Positions 6,950 through 14,788 of a stretch of 34,976 bases of DNA are shown piece by piece. The first letter of the stretch is position 1; every line of letters begins with the position of its first letter. The notes beneath the pieces were generated by a model. The model searched no databases. It was given only the letters and a program-made list of their open reading frames with translations, and was not told where the DNA came from. Position numbers and translations under genes: made by a program. The DNA is from Verrucomicrobiales bacterium (lineage in GTDB: Bacteria; Verrucomicrobiota; Verrucomicrobiia; Limisphaerales; UBA9464): assembly GCA_003445095.1 (NCBI GenBank), contig DLVS01000137.1, positions 1-34,976 on the forward strand. The letters run 5' to 3'.

Positions 6950-8383
6950 TTATCGGTCAACTCGCGGAACCACCCGCTCAATGCGGCCGTCGGGTGTCAG
7001 AAACACCCCCACCATATTGTAACTGATCCCTTGGAGATCACTCGGGTTACCACGGAAGCCCAGTTCCGACGGCGACCAATCTAACACGCCGTCGCCCGCG
7101 AACTTCACCAACAGGAAGTTTCCGTTCGGCAATACAACCCACTCGGACGTGCGCTTGTTCCCTTCGCGGAGAATGAACGCTAGTCCCTGCCGCATCAGGG
7201 GTACGACCTGATCGTAGAACTCGTCCAGTCCGACCTTCGCCATGTGACCCCGCAAATACCTGTCGTCGGCCATCGACCCTGCGGGCGCGACTTCCAAGGA
7301 GAAGTCCGCCGAGCGTTCGGTCAGCCCGGCCGCCCATCGAGAGTTAAGGAGAGGACTGACCCGGGTATCGGCATTATCCATGATCTGCGGCAGCATTGGT
7401 GCAACGCCGTCTGCAATGGCCATCCGCAGCGGCATCGTAAGGCGGACGGGCCAATTGGTGCGGCGCAACGTCGCATTCCAGGTTTCGGGATACCGTCCGT
7501 AGTTTCCAGAACCCAAGGACCACGGCTGAAAATCGAACGCAGCGAACAACTCATTCGTTCTCGCCCCGAGCGTTTCTTCCGAAACCATCCATGCCATCTC
7601 CTGTTGGACTCGAGGATGGTTAGGAAAATCACGCGCAATGATCGCAATCAAATCTCCCTGCAACCGATCACGGTTCAGGAATCCAGCGGGCAACAAGGCG
7701 GCGAGCGCACGACCGATCCCCGCATTGTACGTGCGAAATTGGTTGGTGTTCCAACTCACTTCCCAGGGAAGCATGAAGGGATTTTGCTCCGTGGACTGGA
7801 GCCGGACGATTTCGGCCTCTCCGCGCCAGAAGACGACGTCCATTTCCGGATAATCGTCTGTCCAAATCCGGTGATTGACGCCCCGAACGAGCGCGCGAAG
7901 CACATCCAGATCGAACAACGCATTGGTCAGCCACGCCCGTTGACGGGCGGACGCAAGCGGAAAGATTCCTCGGCCGGTTTCGCCGGCGAAGGACTCCAAG
8001 AGCTTAGTCCGATTGGTTGCCAACCAAGATTCAGTCAGCCCCAAATCCGTAGGATCGACTTCCGCTCTGGGCGGCTGAGCCACTGAGGCCATCAGGTTTG
8101 AAACGACCGCATCCGAAACGCGATAGCCCGCGGTCATAAACTGAGCGTTACGACGAACCAAGACGAGATTGGTCTTCACATCGTCCCAACCCCAGTGGCG
8201 CGCGCGGACGGCGACTCGCGAAATCTCGGCCGGTCGAAGTACTGGTGCAACCGATGCCGGAGGTGTCTCGCCACGCGCCCACAAAAAGCCGGCCAGCAAA
8301 ATGCCGAAGCCGCCGGCCCCAATGGAGGGCCAACCCGGGCGGTTGGTCCGCCAGACACGCGTCTTCAAATCCCTGCGTCGCAT
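6950..8383 (-). CDS. Hypothetical N-terminally anchored or exported protein
   Basis: I do not recognise this 477-residue protein. A basic N-terminus (MRRRDLKTRVWRTNR) is followed by one hydrophobic stretch, GAGGFGILLAGFLWA, ending near residue 36, so it is probably a membrane anchor or uncleaved signal with the rest outside the cytoplasm. The remainder is rich in Trp, Arg and Asn, with no metal-binding or nucleotide motif that I can see. The end, MVGVFLTPDGRIERVVPRV, looks like a beta-rich closing domain. The start codon ATG at 8383 lies inside the terminal repeat of a family 1 element (CATGAACC on the plus strand), so the element may have supplied the start. It heads the operon that continues to 3505. 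Confidence 0.7.
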   Translation of the reverse strand: MRRRDLKTRVWRTNRPGWPSIGAGGFGILLAGFLWARGETPPASVAPVLRPAEISRVAVRARHWGWDDVKTNLVLVRRNAQFMTAGYRVSDAVVSNLMASVAQPPRAEVDPTDLGLTESWLATNRTKLLESFAGETGRGIFPLASARQRAWLTNALFDLDVLRALVRGVNHRIWTDDYPEMDVVFWRGEAEIVRLQSTEQNPFMLPWEVSWNTNQFRTYNAGIGRALAALLPAGFLNRDRLQGDLIAIIARDFPNHPRVQQEMAWMVSEETLGARTNELFAAFDFQPWSLGSGNYGRYPETWNATLRRTNWPVRLTMPLRMAIADGVAPMLPQIMDNADTRVSPLLNSRWAAGLTERSADFSLEVAPAGSMADDRYLRGHMAKVGLDEFYDQVVPLMRQGLAFILREGNKRTSEWVVLPNGNFLLVKFAGDGVLDWSPSELGFRGNPSDLQGISYNMVGVFLTPDGRIERVVPRVDR

Positions 8384-8548
8384 GAACCGTCAAATGGTAA
8401 GGATGGTGCGCTGCGCCGTCCCCGGCCCAGGCGCAGCTCCGGGCCGGCCTTTCGCGGTGACGCGTCGAATTCATCCATCGCGTTGTTGCGAAAGGCCGCG
8501 CCTTTGGCGCGGGGCCGCCGCAGCGCGGCCGCCCTACCAGGTTCATGG
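8381..8548. repeat. Family 1 MITE-like element, copy 2
   Basis: This 168 bp copy begins CATGAACC and ends GGTTCATGG, a perfect 8 bp inverted pair, with inner arms TGGTAAGGATGG and its counterpart TGGTAGGGCGG on the other strand. Inside, GCTGCGCC and GGCGCAGC form a perfect 8 bp stem, and GGCCGCGCC/GGCGCGGGGCC forms a second. Similarity to the other copies continues for about 25 bp past the 3' end (CGATTCACGTCCGGATT). The remaining stretch up to the corA start (8575-8760) shows no gene; it must carry the promoter of corA, but no clear -35/-10 pair was seen. Confidence 0.85.
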
Positions 8549-8760
8549 TCGCGATTCACGTCCGGATTTTGGAGATCCAACCGACGCATGATTCGTGAAC
8601 GTGGCGCCGAATGCGCCGAGAGTGAAGCCATTCGTTGAGGCCGGCGTCCGGCACCAGTGGCCATCAGGTCAGAATCAGCCGTCGCCCCGACGACCGGTGA
8701 TATCGCGCCCTTTCTTGATTTCCTTCTCCCTGGAACTGGGCTCAAGGTTCGCCACGGTTC

Positions 8761-9759
8761 ATGATCCGCTCCTTTGCGTTTACCACCACCGGCCGGTTGC
8801 ACTCACGGGACATCGAGGTATTTCTCATGCCCACGCTGCTCGCGGATACCAACTTGTTCCTCTGGGTGGATATTGAAGCCGCGCCCGCTGAGGAGACCCG
8901 CCAGATCCTCGACGGCGTATTTCACTTCCATCCCCTCACTATCGAGGACTGCCTGAATGAGAGTCATTCACCGAAAGTCGAGGGCTACGAACCGAAGGAG
9001 GACGACCGCTTTTCCCCTTATTTGTTCATGGTGATCCACGCGGTGGACTTCAACCGAAACGACGGTTTGTTCGACACGCGCGAGTTGAACTTCTTCCTCG
9101 GACGCAATTTCCTCGTGACGTACCACGAGGTGCCGCTCCACTGCATCCAAGAAGTTGAAGATCGCTGTCTGCGTAGCACGGTCCACGTCGCCCGCGCGCC
9201 GGATCGGGTCGCGCATGCGTTGCTGGATTCACTGGTGGACAACTACAAGCCGGCCTTAGAGCAACTCGGACTCCAGATCGCGGAGCTGGAAGATGAAGTG
9301 TTGCGAAAACCGGAGCAGAAAACGTTCGAAGACATCCTCCGAATCAAGAAGGAGATCATTCACCTGCGCCAGATCATCGGTCCTCAACGGGAGGTGCTGG
9401 GACGATTTGCGCGTGGCGAGTTCAAACTCGTGCGTGCCCATCTCGTGCCGTATTACCGGGACGTCTACGACAGTTTGTTCCGAATTGCCGAACTTGCGCA
9501 GGGCTATGCCGATTCGGTGTCCAACATCCTGCAGATTTACCTCAACATGTCGTCGAATCGGACGTCGGAAGTGGTAAAGGTGCTGACGATGATTACCATC
9601 ATCACGACCCCGGCGACTTTGATTGCAAGTTGGTACGGAATGAATTTCGAAACGATACCGGAATTTCATTGGAAGCACGGGTATCTCTACGTGCTGACTC
9701 TGACCTTAGCGACTACCGGACTGACGCTGATTTATTTCCGGCATAAGAAATGGCTGTAA
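8761..9759 (+). CDS. corA: CorA family magnesium/cobalt transporter
   Basis: This is a CorA-type pentameric divalent metal channel of the inner membrane. It has the long cytoplasmic domain (residues 1 to about 265, including the family phrase HPLTIEDCLN at 57-66), then two C-terminal membrane helices. The selectivity signature YGMNF is at 292-296, and the second helix is GYLYVLTLTLATTGLTLIYF, ending in the usual basic tail RHKKWL. The length of 332 residues is normal for the family. The ATG at 8761 is chosen because it is the first in frame and the fold starts soon after it. Its end overlaps the following histidine kinase gene by 10 bp, which is an unusual partnership for corA. Confidence 0.92.
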   Translation: MIRSFAFTTTGRLHSRDIEVFLMPTLLADTNLFLWVDIEAAPAEETRQILDGVFHFHPLTIEDCLNESHSPKVEGYEPKEDDRFSPYLFMVIHAVDFNRNDGLFDTRELNFFLGRNFLVTYHEVPLHCIQEVEDRCLRSTVHVARAPDRVAHALLDSLVDNYKPALEQLGLQIAELEDEVLRKPEQKTFEDILRIKKEIIHLRQIIGPQREVLGRFARGEFKLVRAHLVPYYRDVYDSLFRIAELAQGYADSVSNILQIYLNMSSNRTSEVVKVLTMITIITTPATLIASWYGMNFETIPEFHWKHGYLYVLTLTLATTGLTLIYFRHKKWL

Positions 9760-10955
9760 ACCGGTCCACTCGTCCCAAATCTGGGTTCATCGACAAAGTC
9801 CTGCACCGACTCAGTCGGTTGGATGCCCAAGAACTGCACAGTCTGGTGGAGCGGTTGAAGCAGGAGCGGGCCCTGTTGGAGTCCTTGTTCCAAACGATTG
9901 AAGATGGCGTGGTCGTCGCCGATCGTGACGATCGGGTTATCTATCTCAATCAGGCGGCCGGACGCTTGCTGGGAGTGGCCCCGGAGGGGGCGTTAGGACA
10001 ACCGATGGGACGGTTACTACCTGAGCTCGGCGAAAATGTTCTCCGGAGTTCCGAACGTCAGAAAGTCGTGCGGCGAGAAATTGAAGTCCGCTTCCCCCGT
10101 CCGCGCTTCCTTCGGGTCTTTTCTGCGCCCATCGAACAAGATCCGGGCGCCGGAATTGCCCTGGTCTTGCACGACGCCACGGAAACCCACCATCGAACGC
10201 AAGAGTTTATCGAGGCGGAACGTCTGCACGCCCTCACCTTGCTGGCTAGCAGCGTGGCGCACGAGATTGGCAATCCGCTCAATGCGATTCATATCCACCT
10301 CCAACTCATGGAGCGCGAGGTGCGGAAACTTCAACAGATTGCCGCGGGGGCATCTTCGGCCGATCCGGCCGTCATCACGGACAAACTGGCCTCGTACCTT
10401 TCAGTGGCCCAGGGAGAGATTGCCCGGCTCGATTATATCATCTCCGATTTTCTCAAAGCAATGCGACCGACACCTCCCAAACTGAAGGACGGTTCGGTCA
10501 ATGAAGTGATCCGCGATACCTTGGATTTGCTGCGCCCAGAACTAGAGAATCGGCGCCTGCGTATTGTCGAAAAGCTTGCGCCCGAGGTACCCGTGGTACG
10601 GCTCGATGCGGCGCAACTGAAGCAAGCTTTGGTCAATTTGGTAAAAAACGCGTTCCAAGCCATGACCACGGGAGGGACGCTCACGCTGGCTTCCGGCTCC
10701 ACGGCGGAGAGTGTTTGGATCACCGTTGGCGACACCGGTTGCGGAATTCCGCCCGAGCAGCTCAGCCGCCTCTTCCAACCATTTCAAACCACCAAAGAAC
10801 AAGGCAGCGGACTCGGCCTGATGGTCGTCCAGCGAATTATTCGCGACCACGGAGGCCGCATTGATTTCGAAAGCGCGGTGAGCCGCGGTACCACTTTTAA
10901 GATTTGGTTACCTCGGCCCGACCGACCTCCCCGGATGTTGCCCCAAGCAGCCTGA
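9750..10955 (+). CDS. Soluble PAS-domain sensor histidine kinase (NtrB-like)
   Basis: This 401-residue cytoplasmic kinase has no membrane helix. The order is an N-terminal coiled coil (about 15-45), a PAS domain (about 42-145, starting LFQTIEDGVVVADRDDRVIYLN), the dimerisation and phosphoacceptor helix with His171 in SSVAHEIGNPLNAI, and an HATPase domain with N box LVNLVKNAF (Asn300), G1 box VGDTGCGIP (Asp328) and G2 box GSGLGL (352-357). The layout matches NtrB/ZraS-type kinases. No response regulator is adjacent. The start overlaps the 3' end of corA by 10 bp, so it is likely co-translated with it. A role in sensing metal or membrane state is only inferred from this link. Confidence 0.9.
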   Translation: MAVNRSTRPKSGFIDKVLHRLSRLDAQELHSLVERLKQERALLESLFQTIEDGVVVADRDDRVIYLNQAAGRLLGVAPEGALGQPMGRLLPELGENVLRSSERQKVVRREIEVRFPRPRFLRVFSAPIEQDPGAGIALVLHDATETHHRTQEFIEAERLHALTLLASSVAHEIGNPLNAIHIHLQLMEREVRKLQQIAAGASSADPAVITDKLASYLSVAQGEIARLDYIISDFLKAMRPTPPKLKDGSVNEVIRDTLDLLRPELENRRLRIVEKLAPEVPVVRLDAAQLKQALVNLVKNAFQAMTTGGTLTLASGSTAESVWITVGDTGCGIPPEQLSRLFQPFQTTKEQGSGLGLMVVQRIIRDHGGRIDFESAVSRGTTFKIWLPRPDRPPRMLPQAA

Positions 10956-10996
10956 TGACCGGCCTCGCTAGCGGTGCGACCTGACGGTCGTTCTCC

Positions 10997-11019
10997 GGCC
11001 GACAGAAAACTGTCAGGCC
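10997..11019. terminator. Possible bidirectional terminator hairpin
   Basis: GGCC-GACAG, loop AAAA, CTGTC-(A)-GGCC forms a 9 bp stem with a one-base bulge between two convergent genes. The right arm covers the stop codon of the VOC gene. There is no U-run on either strand (only TT follows on the plus strand), so intrinsic termination is uncertain. Confidence 0.4.
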
Positions 11020-11432
11020 TTGACACTGACCATCCAGCCAACGCCGAAACGATCGGTGAGCATGCCGAAGCGTGGCGACCAAAAAGTCTTATTGAGCGGC
11101 ATCGTTACCTGGCCGCCCGCGGCGAGGGCCGCAAAGGCTCGGTCCGCGTCGGCTTCCGTCGGCACGGAGAGCGAGAGCGAGAAGCCGTTGAAACTTGAAC
11201 CCTCCCCGCATCCATCCGACCCCATAAGCGTGGTTTCTCCGATGCGGAAGCTGGCGTGCATGACTTTGTTTTCAAAGCCAGGCGAGAGCATACCGGGTGG
11301 CATCGGTTCCGGGCTGTCTTTGTAGTGCATGAGAAAATCCACCTGCGCACCGAGAGTCGCGCGATAGAATTCAAGTGCTTCTTCGCAGCGGCCACCGAAG
11401 AATAGGTAGGGTTGGACAAGTGCGGTTTTCAT
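11013..11432 (-). CDS. VOC family (PhnB-like / glyoxalase-fold) protein
   Basis: This is a small vicinal-oxygen-chelate protein of the PhnB/DUF1428-like group. From the ATG at 11432 it has 139 residues and starts MKTALVQPYLFFGGRCEEAL, the usual first strand and helix. It has the typical phrases FYRATLGAQVDFLMHY, KVMHASFRIG and, at the end, FWSPRFGMLTDRFGVGWMV. Such proteins are common single-copy cytosolic genes; some bind metal, but the substrate is unknown for most. The frame is open upstream to 11576 and would add 48 residues with a hydrophobic segment. Because the VOC fold begins directly at the ATG at 11432, that start is chosen. Confidence 0.85.
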   Translation of the reverse strand: MKTALVQPYLFFGGRCEEALEFYRATLGAQVDFLMHYKDSPEPMPPGMLSPGFENKVMHASFRIGETTLMGSDGCGEGSSFNGFSLSLSVPTEADADRAFAALAAGGQVTMPLNKTFWSPRFGMLTDRFGVGWMVSVKA

Positions 11433-11832
11433 TGGTGTTTCTGTGTGGTTTAGTTGCAAGACCGTCGTTGGGAGATCGGAATCCACGATCACCAGAAGCG
11501 CCGATGGAACTAATCCCACGAATAGGAAAAGTGCTCCTTTGAGCCTTATCCATCGTGAGTCAGTGAGGTTTTTCATTCTTGGGCAATCATCGGGCGTTTC
11601 TTTGCGTCAGCTTGCCGAAGTCATTCCCGACGGCAAGCGGGAGATGCGCCCGCGGCCACACCCTTGGCAATGATGCGTCGAATTGCGCAGCCGCGCTTCA
11701 GGCGTGGGGCCGCCGCCGCGCAGCGGCCCTACCAAGTTAGCTACTCTCCTGAGCAGTGAGGGCGGGCCAGCGAGCCAGCGCGTCAGCTAATGGCGATTGA
11801 AACCACCTCAGCGTTTTCGTAGTCCTTGGCCG
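11433..11832. other. Intergenic region with repeat fragment and degraded coding traces
   Basis: This 400 bp stretch separates two divergently transcribed genes and must hold both promoters, though none could be read with confidence. On the minus strand 11433-11576 encodes an open, partly hydrophobic peptide (RLKGALFLFVGLVPSALLVIV) in frame with the VOC gene, which may be a leftover gene piece. Positions 11673-11735 carry a partial family 1 repeat. Confidence 0.5.
11673..11735. repeat. Family 1 MITE-like element, partial copy
   Basis: The segment starts ATGATGCGTCGAATT and continues with the internal hairpin region AGCCGCGCTTCAGGCGTGG and the 3' arm GCAGCGGCCCTACCAAG. The left half of the element is missing, and the final GGTTCATGG has decayed to AAGTTAGC. 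Confidence 0.65.
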
Positions 11833-12663
11833 ATGCTTCGCCCGCGAAAAAAGTACACCGTTTACGATCTCCAACAGCTCAAGGGCAAACGCTGCCTCAC
11901 CCATATCCACGTCAAGTCCCCAGAGGAAGCCGCCGCTGCGGAACAGGCGGGAGTCGATTTGATGAGTTGCAGCTTCGACTCACCCGAGGCACAGGCGCGA
12001 TTGCCGCTACTCGTCGCGGCGGCGCCAGAAAGTTTCCTTTCGGCGGCTACTCCGCACGGACTCGCGTCCCCGGAAGAGGCGATCCGCATCGGATTTCACG
12101 CTTTGGAGCTCGGGGCCAGCTCGGTGTACTGCTCCGCCAGCGCGAGGATCGTCGAGGCGATGGCGCGTGAGAGACTTCCCGTGGTGGGGCATCTGGGCAT
12201 GGTCCCGCGACACGTCACTTGGACCGGCTATCGAGCGATCGGCAAGACCGTCGCGGAAGCCCAGGAACTTTATCGCCGCATGAAGGAACTGGAGAATGCG
12301 GGCGCTTACGCAGCGGAACTCGAAGTGGTCCCCCATAACCTCGCGCGATTCCTGTGTTCCCGAACCAAGCTCATCCTCATGTCGCTCGGCTCCGGGAGCG
12401 GTTGCGACACTCAGTTTCTTTTCTCCGACGATATTCTCGGCGACTACGAGGAGCGCGCGCCCCGGCATGCCAAGGCCTATCGCAATTTCCTCGTCGAAAA
12501 CCGCCGCCTGCAACAAGAGCGAATCGCGGCCTTCGGTGAATACATCGCCGACGTGAACGAAGGCCGATTCCCGCAGCGATCTCATCTTGTGGAAATGGAC
12601 GCCCAGCTTCTCGATGAAGTTATGACATCGATTCTCGCGCGCACGCCCTCGACGACTACGTAG
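11833..12663 (+). CDS. PanB-like (ketopantoate hydroxymethyltransferase fold) protein with altered active site
   Basis: The protein follows the PanB pattern in order: GHLGMVPRHVTWTGYRAIGKT (119-139), LENAGAYAAELEVVP with Glu164 at the place of the catalytic glutamate, and LGSGSGCDTQFLFSDDILGDY (185-205). PanB adds a hydroxymethyl group to 2-oxoisovalerate using Mg2+. Here Asp49 may keep the first metal ligand, but the second Asp is an Ala (SAATPH), and the Lys and Glu of the VKLEGG motif read VYCSA. It is therefore probably not the pantothenate enzyme but a diverged relative. The ATG at 11833 is preferred to a TTG at 11797. The last five codons and the TAG stop lie in a family 2 repeat. Confidence 0.75.
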   Translation: MLRPRKKYTVYDLQQLKGKRCLTHIHVKSPEEAAAAEQAGVDLMSCSFDSPEAQARLPLLVAAAPESFLSAATPHGLASPEEAIRIGFHALELGASSVYCSASARIVEAMARERLPVVGHLGMVPRHVTWTGYRAIGKTVAEAQELYRRMKELENAGAYAAELEVVPHNLARFLCSRTKLILMSLGSGSGCDTQFLFSDDILGDYEERAPRHAKAYRNFLVENRRLQQERIAAFGEYIADVNEGRFPQRSHLVEMDAQLLDEVMTSILARTPSTTT

Positions 12664-12879
12664 CCGCGGACGGGAGGACGCGCTGACTTTCCTTCGCGGG
12701 TGAGGTTTCGAGCGGTTCGAAGTATTGGCAGCGGAAGGCAAAAGTGCGCCTCGTTCCCTCGACGACTACGTAGCCGCGGACGGCAGGACGCGCTGACTCT
12801 CCTTCGCGGGTGAAGTCGCTCGTCGTTCGAAGAATCGGCAGCGGAGGGCAAAAGTGCGCCTCGTTCCCTCGGCGGCTAC
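12646..12879. repeat. Family 2 repeat, tandem array of two 110 bp units
   Basis: Two head-to-tail 110 bp units (12660-12769 and 12770-12879) follow a truncated unit end (12646-12659). They lie in the opposite orientation to the copies at 30 and 29108. Read on the minus strand each unit begins CGAGGGAACGAGGCGCACTT and ends GTCAGCGCGTCC, CCGTCCGCGGCTAC, with GTAGYCG/CGGCTAC inverted ends. The phrase CCCTCGACGACTACGTAGCC occurs at 12646 and again 110 bp later. Confidence 0.85.
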
Positions 12880-12934
12880 GAGGCGTTGACGAACGGACGT
12901 GCCGCCACTCAACGTTCGCGCACGACAATTGCCG

Positions 12935-13807
12935 ATGGAAAACCGCACTCGGAATGAACTGGAACCGAACTTGCGTGATCAGGTGTTGACGCGCCTCGGA
13001 TTCTCGCGTGCGCCCGAAGCCAACCTGGACGGGTTGCGGACCCTCTATGACGCGTGGTGCCACCGAGTGCCCTTCGACAATGTTCGAAAACTGATTCACA
13101 TCGCCCGTGGCAACGTCGGACCGCTTCCCGGAAGTACCGCCGAAGATTTCTTCAGCGCGTGGCTCCAACACGGAGCGGGCGGCACCTGTTGGTCGGGCGC
13201 CGGAGCCATTTGTGCGCTCCTCAATTCGCTCGGGTTTCCAGCCCGGCGTGGGATCGCGACCATGCTAGTGGCGCCAAACCTCCCGCCCAACCACGGCACC
13301 GTCGTCGTCGAATGGGACTCACAAAAGCACTTGGTGGATTCCTCGATTCTGCATGGGGAGCCGTTGCTTCTCACACAGACTGAAACCGAGATAAGTCATC
13401 CCTCCTGGGGCGTGCGCTGCACTCGCCGGGAAGAACGCTGGCACATTTGGTGGCGACCGCTTCACCAGGTCGACGGCTTCGAATGCCGCGTGGAACACTT
13501 CGACGCCACTCACGCGGAACATCAAGATCGCTACGATCAGACTCGCGGGTGGAGCCCGTTCAATTACGAAGTCACGGCCCGACGCAATATCGCAGCGAAT
13601 GTCGTGGGCGTTTCGTTCGGTCATGCCGTCTCCCTGCTTGCGGATGGAACGGTCGAACGCCATCCAGTCTCACCGGCCGAACGGCGTCAAATCCTCGTGG
13701 ACAAGATCGGCATCAGCGAGGAACTCATTGATCAATTGCCGGACGACATTCCGACTCCGCCTCCGCCTGGATCGAACACCGCTCGGGCGCTCGGCTTGGG
13801 AAGCTGA
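12935..13807 (+). CDS. Arylamine N-acetyltransferase family protein
   Basis: NAT enzymes move an acetyl group from acetyl-CoA to arylamines or related acceptors through a Cys-His-Asp triad. The triad is visible: Cys85 in GAGGTCWSG, His120 in PPNHGTVVVEW and Asp135 in HLVDSSILHG. The N-terminal part (LRTLYDAWCHRVPFDNV) is also typical of the family. The ATG at 12935 gives 290 residues, close to the usual 275. A GTG at 12899 would start inside the spacer next to the family 2 array and adds nothing recognisable. The C-terminus is Pro-rich (PTPPPPGSNT). It stands alone between the repeat array and the SDR gene, 126 bp downstream. Its substrate cannot be told. Confidence 0.85.
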   Translation: MENRTRNELEPNLRDQVLTRLGFSRAPEANLDGLRTLYDAWCHRVPFDNVRKLIHIARGNVGPLPGSTAEDFFSAWLQHGAGGTCWSGAGAICALLNSLGFPARRGIATMLVAPNLPPNHGTVVVEWDSQKHLVDSSILHGEPLLLTQTETEISHPSWGVRCTRREERWHIWWRPLHQVDGFECRVEHFDATHAEHQDRYDQTRGWSPFNYEVTARRNIAANVVGVSFGHAVSLLADGTVERHPVSPAERRQILVDKIGISEELIDQLPDDIPTPPPPGSNTARALGLGS

Positions 13808-13933
13808 ACTTTCCTGGCTGGCGGGAGCGTGGCTTCCGCTTGGCTCGGTTCAGCTTAGTTTAAGCCTCGGACACTCCTCGAGAAAGGTGCGGACATTGAC
13901 GAGAGCAGATAATCTTCGACGCACGAATTCATT

Positions 13934-14713
13934 ATGAATCTCCAACTAGAAAACAAAACGGGTTTAGTCACTGGTTCGACCAAGGGAATCGGCTTCGCCA
14001 TCGCCCGCCTGCTCGCGGCGGAAGGAGTCAACGTCATCGTGAATGGTCGGAGCAACGACTCCACTCAGGCAGCAGCGCAGAAGATTGGCCCGCGAGCGCG
14101 AGGTCTCGCGGCGGATGTGTCCACGGCAGCGGGTTGTGCCGAGCTCATCCGGCAAGCGCCAGAGGTCGACATTCTCATCAACAACGCGGGAATCTTTGAG
14201 CCCAAGCCGTTCACGGAAATCCCGGATGCCGACTGGGCGCGTTTTTATGAGATCAATGTCATGTCCGGCGTGCGGTTGGCGCGCGCGTATCTGCCCGGAA
14301 TGCTGCAACGAAATTGGGGGCGAATCGTGTTCGTGTCGTCCGAGAGCGGCGTCCAGATTCCCGAGGAGATGATTCATTATGGAATGACTAAGGCCGCGGG
14401 ACTCGCGTTGGTGAATGGGATCGCCCAGCTCACCAAAAGAACCGGGGTCACGGTCAACGCCGTATTACCTGGGCCCACCGCTTCCGAGGGTGTGACTGAC
14501 TTTGTCGGCAAGCTGGCGGCGGACGTTAAACAAACCTCGGCTGAGTTCGAAAAGGAGTTCTTTCGGAGTGTCCGGCCGACGTCGCTGCTCCAGCGGTTCG
14601 CCAGCGCGGAGGAGGTCGGACACATGGTGGCTTATTTGTGTTCCCCACTTGCCAGCGCCACGAACGGCGCGGCGGTGCGAGTGGATGGCGGTGTGCTACG
14701 CGCCACCGCGTGA
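13934..14713 (+). CDS. SDR family NAD(P)-dependent oxidoreductase
   Basis: This is a classical short-chain dehydrogenase/reductase of 259 residues, the normal length. The cofactor turn is TGSTKGIG (13-20), the structural NNAG is at 83-86, and the catalytic set is Ser136, Tyr149 and Lys153 (YGMTK). Asn108 in EINVMS is also in place. The residue after the second strand is Asn-Gly-Arg (VNGRS), which favours NADP(H). The end GAAVRVDGGVL is the usual SDR C-terminus. It is cytosolic; the substrate is unknown, with 3-oxoacyl or sugar/polyol substrates being common for such sequences. No partner gene is close enough to indicate a pathway. Confidence 0.88.
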   Translation: MNLQLENKTGLVTGSTKGIGFAIARLLAAEGVNVIVNGRSNDSTQAAAQKIGPRARGLAADVSTAAGCAELIRQAPEVDILINNAGIFEPKPFTEIPDADWARFYEINVMSGVRLARAYLPGMLQRNWGRIVFVSSESGVQIPEEMIHYGMTKAAGLALVNGIAQLTKRTGVTVNAVLPGPTASEGVTDFVGKLAADVKQTSAEFEKEFFRSVRPTSLLQRFASAEEVGHMVAYLCSPLASATNGAAVRVDGGVLRATA

Positions 14714-14788
14714 GCGGAAAAAGTTGCCGTCGCAGCGTCGGGTGAGAGAAGGACCGGCGCCGCGCTCGGTGGGACACTCAGTGGTTTC

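Noticed and set aside
8549..8760. Magnesium riboswitch upstream of corA
   Set aside because: The leader was read for a conserved M-box or ykoK-like core and none was recognised.
8365..8802. Minus-strand open frame of 145 codons
   Set aside because: It reads through the family 1 repeat (NRDHEPGRAAALRRPRAK) and the corA leader; the same peptide pattern appears at 29226-29486, so it is repeat-derived and not a gene.
12700..12730. GGTTCGAA resembling a tRNA T-arm
   Set aside because: It lies within a family 2 repeat unit and no acceptor or anticodon stem can be built around it.
12646..12879. CRISPR array
   Set aside because: The repeated unit is 110 bp and continuous, without short repeats separated by unique spacers, and no cas genes are present.
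12656..13171. Minus-strand open frame of 171 codons with repeated RRGNEAHFC peptides
   Set aside because: The internal repetition comes from the tandem family 2 units and the rest is antisense to the N-acetyltransferase gene.
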